The notes under the pieces are model-generated. The model searched no databases and was not told the DNA's origin. It was given only the letters and a program-made list of their open reading frames with translations. DNA of 64,000 nt. Source: Chitinophaga sp. YR573 (GTDB taxonomy: Bacteria > Bacteroidota > Bacteroidia > Chitinophagales > Chitinophagaceae). The number at the start of each line of letters is the position of its first letter. The stretch's first letter is position 1. Positions 63,719 through 64,000 of the stretch are shown one piece after another. The stretch lies in contig NZ_FOJF01000002.1 in NCBI RefSeq assembly GCF_900110995.1, positions 620,001-684,000 of the forward strand, in the 5' to 3' direction. Position numbers and translations under genes: made by a program.

Positions 63719-64000
63719 ATTTATTGTCGCGTTTATAATACAATCAATTACATTTTCAGCTTTACAGTTGTTTAGTCCGGCTCCCCAGCAAGCGTTAAAC
63801 TCAAGAATAAACCAGCCTATCTGCTCATTATAGGCAATATCAACAACTACTGCATCAGGTAACTGATTTTTATTGTTATCTAGAAAATCTGTTACAAAAT
63901 CTTTTCCGGTGTTAATATCTGCAAACCCCTCATATAGGGCAATATCCTTTACTATTCCATTTAGTATAAAGCTCCTGGCTTCTGCCTGTATGGTTTCAAT
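63707..64000 (-). CDS. ATP-grasp (R2K-like) protein, partial
   Basis: The 3' part (98 codons including stop; the 5' end runs off the window) of a minus-strand gene. Read on the minus strand it contains ADINTGKDFVTDFLD, QLPDAVVVDIAYNEQIGWFI and LEFNACWGAGLNNC. The pattern D-I-A-Y...W..(I/L)E(F/A)N..WGAG..(G/N)C is that of ATP-grasp domains of the R2K clade. These are thought to be peptide or amide ligases of conflict systems and modification pathways. It converges with the HEAT operon. Confidence 0.8.
   Translation of the reverse strand: METIQAEARSFILNGIVKDIALYEGFADINTGKDFVTDFLDNNKNQLPDAVVVDIAYNEQIGWFILEFNACWGAGLNNCKAENVIDCIINATINNKT

Noticed and set aside
1..64000. CRISPR array, rRNA, tRNA, phage structural cluster or integrase gene.
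   Set aside because: No array of regularly spaced repeats, no conserved RNA gene sequence and no integrase motif was recognised. The inspection was by eye; a tRNAscan-SE, CRISPRCasFinder and Infernal run would be needed to rule them out fully.

Overview
The window looks like a chromosomal segment from a Bacteroidota bacterium, most likely of the Chitinophagaceae (Chitinophaga-like). Supporting this: a SusC/SusD pair with a divergent FecR/ECF-sigma pair, a type B T9SS (gliding-motility) C-terminal domain, DUF6520-type small secreted peptides, stand-alone LytTR proteins, and start sites mostly lacking a strong Shine-Dalgarno. I saw no rRNA, tRNA, CRISPR array or prophage. Gene names are given by family only.

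Layout. 0.1-4.7 kb: a minus-strand run of small metabolic and regulatory genes (DUF1579-like, RMD1/DUF155, DUF1772, NAD(P)-binding, AraC, DUF4242, SDR). 4.9-19 kb: a housekeeping and accessory mix, namely a secreted GH18-like barrel, a YD-repeat-like protein, an S9 peptidase, a TetX-like flavin monooxygenase, DinB, a phosphodiester glycosidase, an HxlR-GNAT pair, an ABC-2 exporter with a NEW3 membrane protein, and a class C serine hydrolase. 19-20 kb: a YhcG/DUF1016 nuclease with a perfect 17-bp palindrome inside its coding sequence. 20.1-25.8 kb: a tightly packed iron-uptake-type operon (DUF4856, imelysin, HTTM, FecA-like receptor) preceded by a 21-bp-period direct repeat that looks like an operator. 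26.3-29 kb: a remnant of a replication-organizer-type gene, then two modules that each pair a stand-alone LytTR DNA-binding protein with a small MAKTKN-type protein. A perfect 18-bp palindrome carrying LytTR-box sequences lies between them.

29-44.6 kb: an SDR gene, the FecR/sigma pair, then a conspicuously AT-rich block with SusC, SusD, a thioredoxin-like protein, a large S9 peptidase, a decayed IS256-family transposase and a tandem duplication of a DUF6520 peptide gene. The block looks horizontally acquired and devoted to uptake and digestion of peptides. The start of susC, which encodes the STN domain that talks to FecR, looks host-like in composition. 44.6-53.2 kb: two paralogous AraC regulators, a T9SS type B surface protein, an ECF sigma/anti-sigma pair, two small envelope (lipo)proteins and a PKD/outer-membrane-barrel protein.

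53.2-63.7 kb: a four-gene operon covering more than 10 kb, with a small possibly beta-grasp protein, a 1666-aa DUF4132/DUF5724-type protein and two alpha-solenoid (HEAT-like) proteins of 719 and 928 aa. It resembles the E. coli molR/yehI type of locus, whose partners are MoxR AAA and VWA proteins; none of those partners is present in this window. The window ends inside an ATP-grasp (R2K-like) gene on the minus strand.

The strongest candidates for undescribed biology are the LytTR/MAKTKN modules with their palindrome, and the HEAT/DUF4132 operon.
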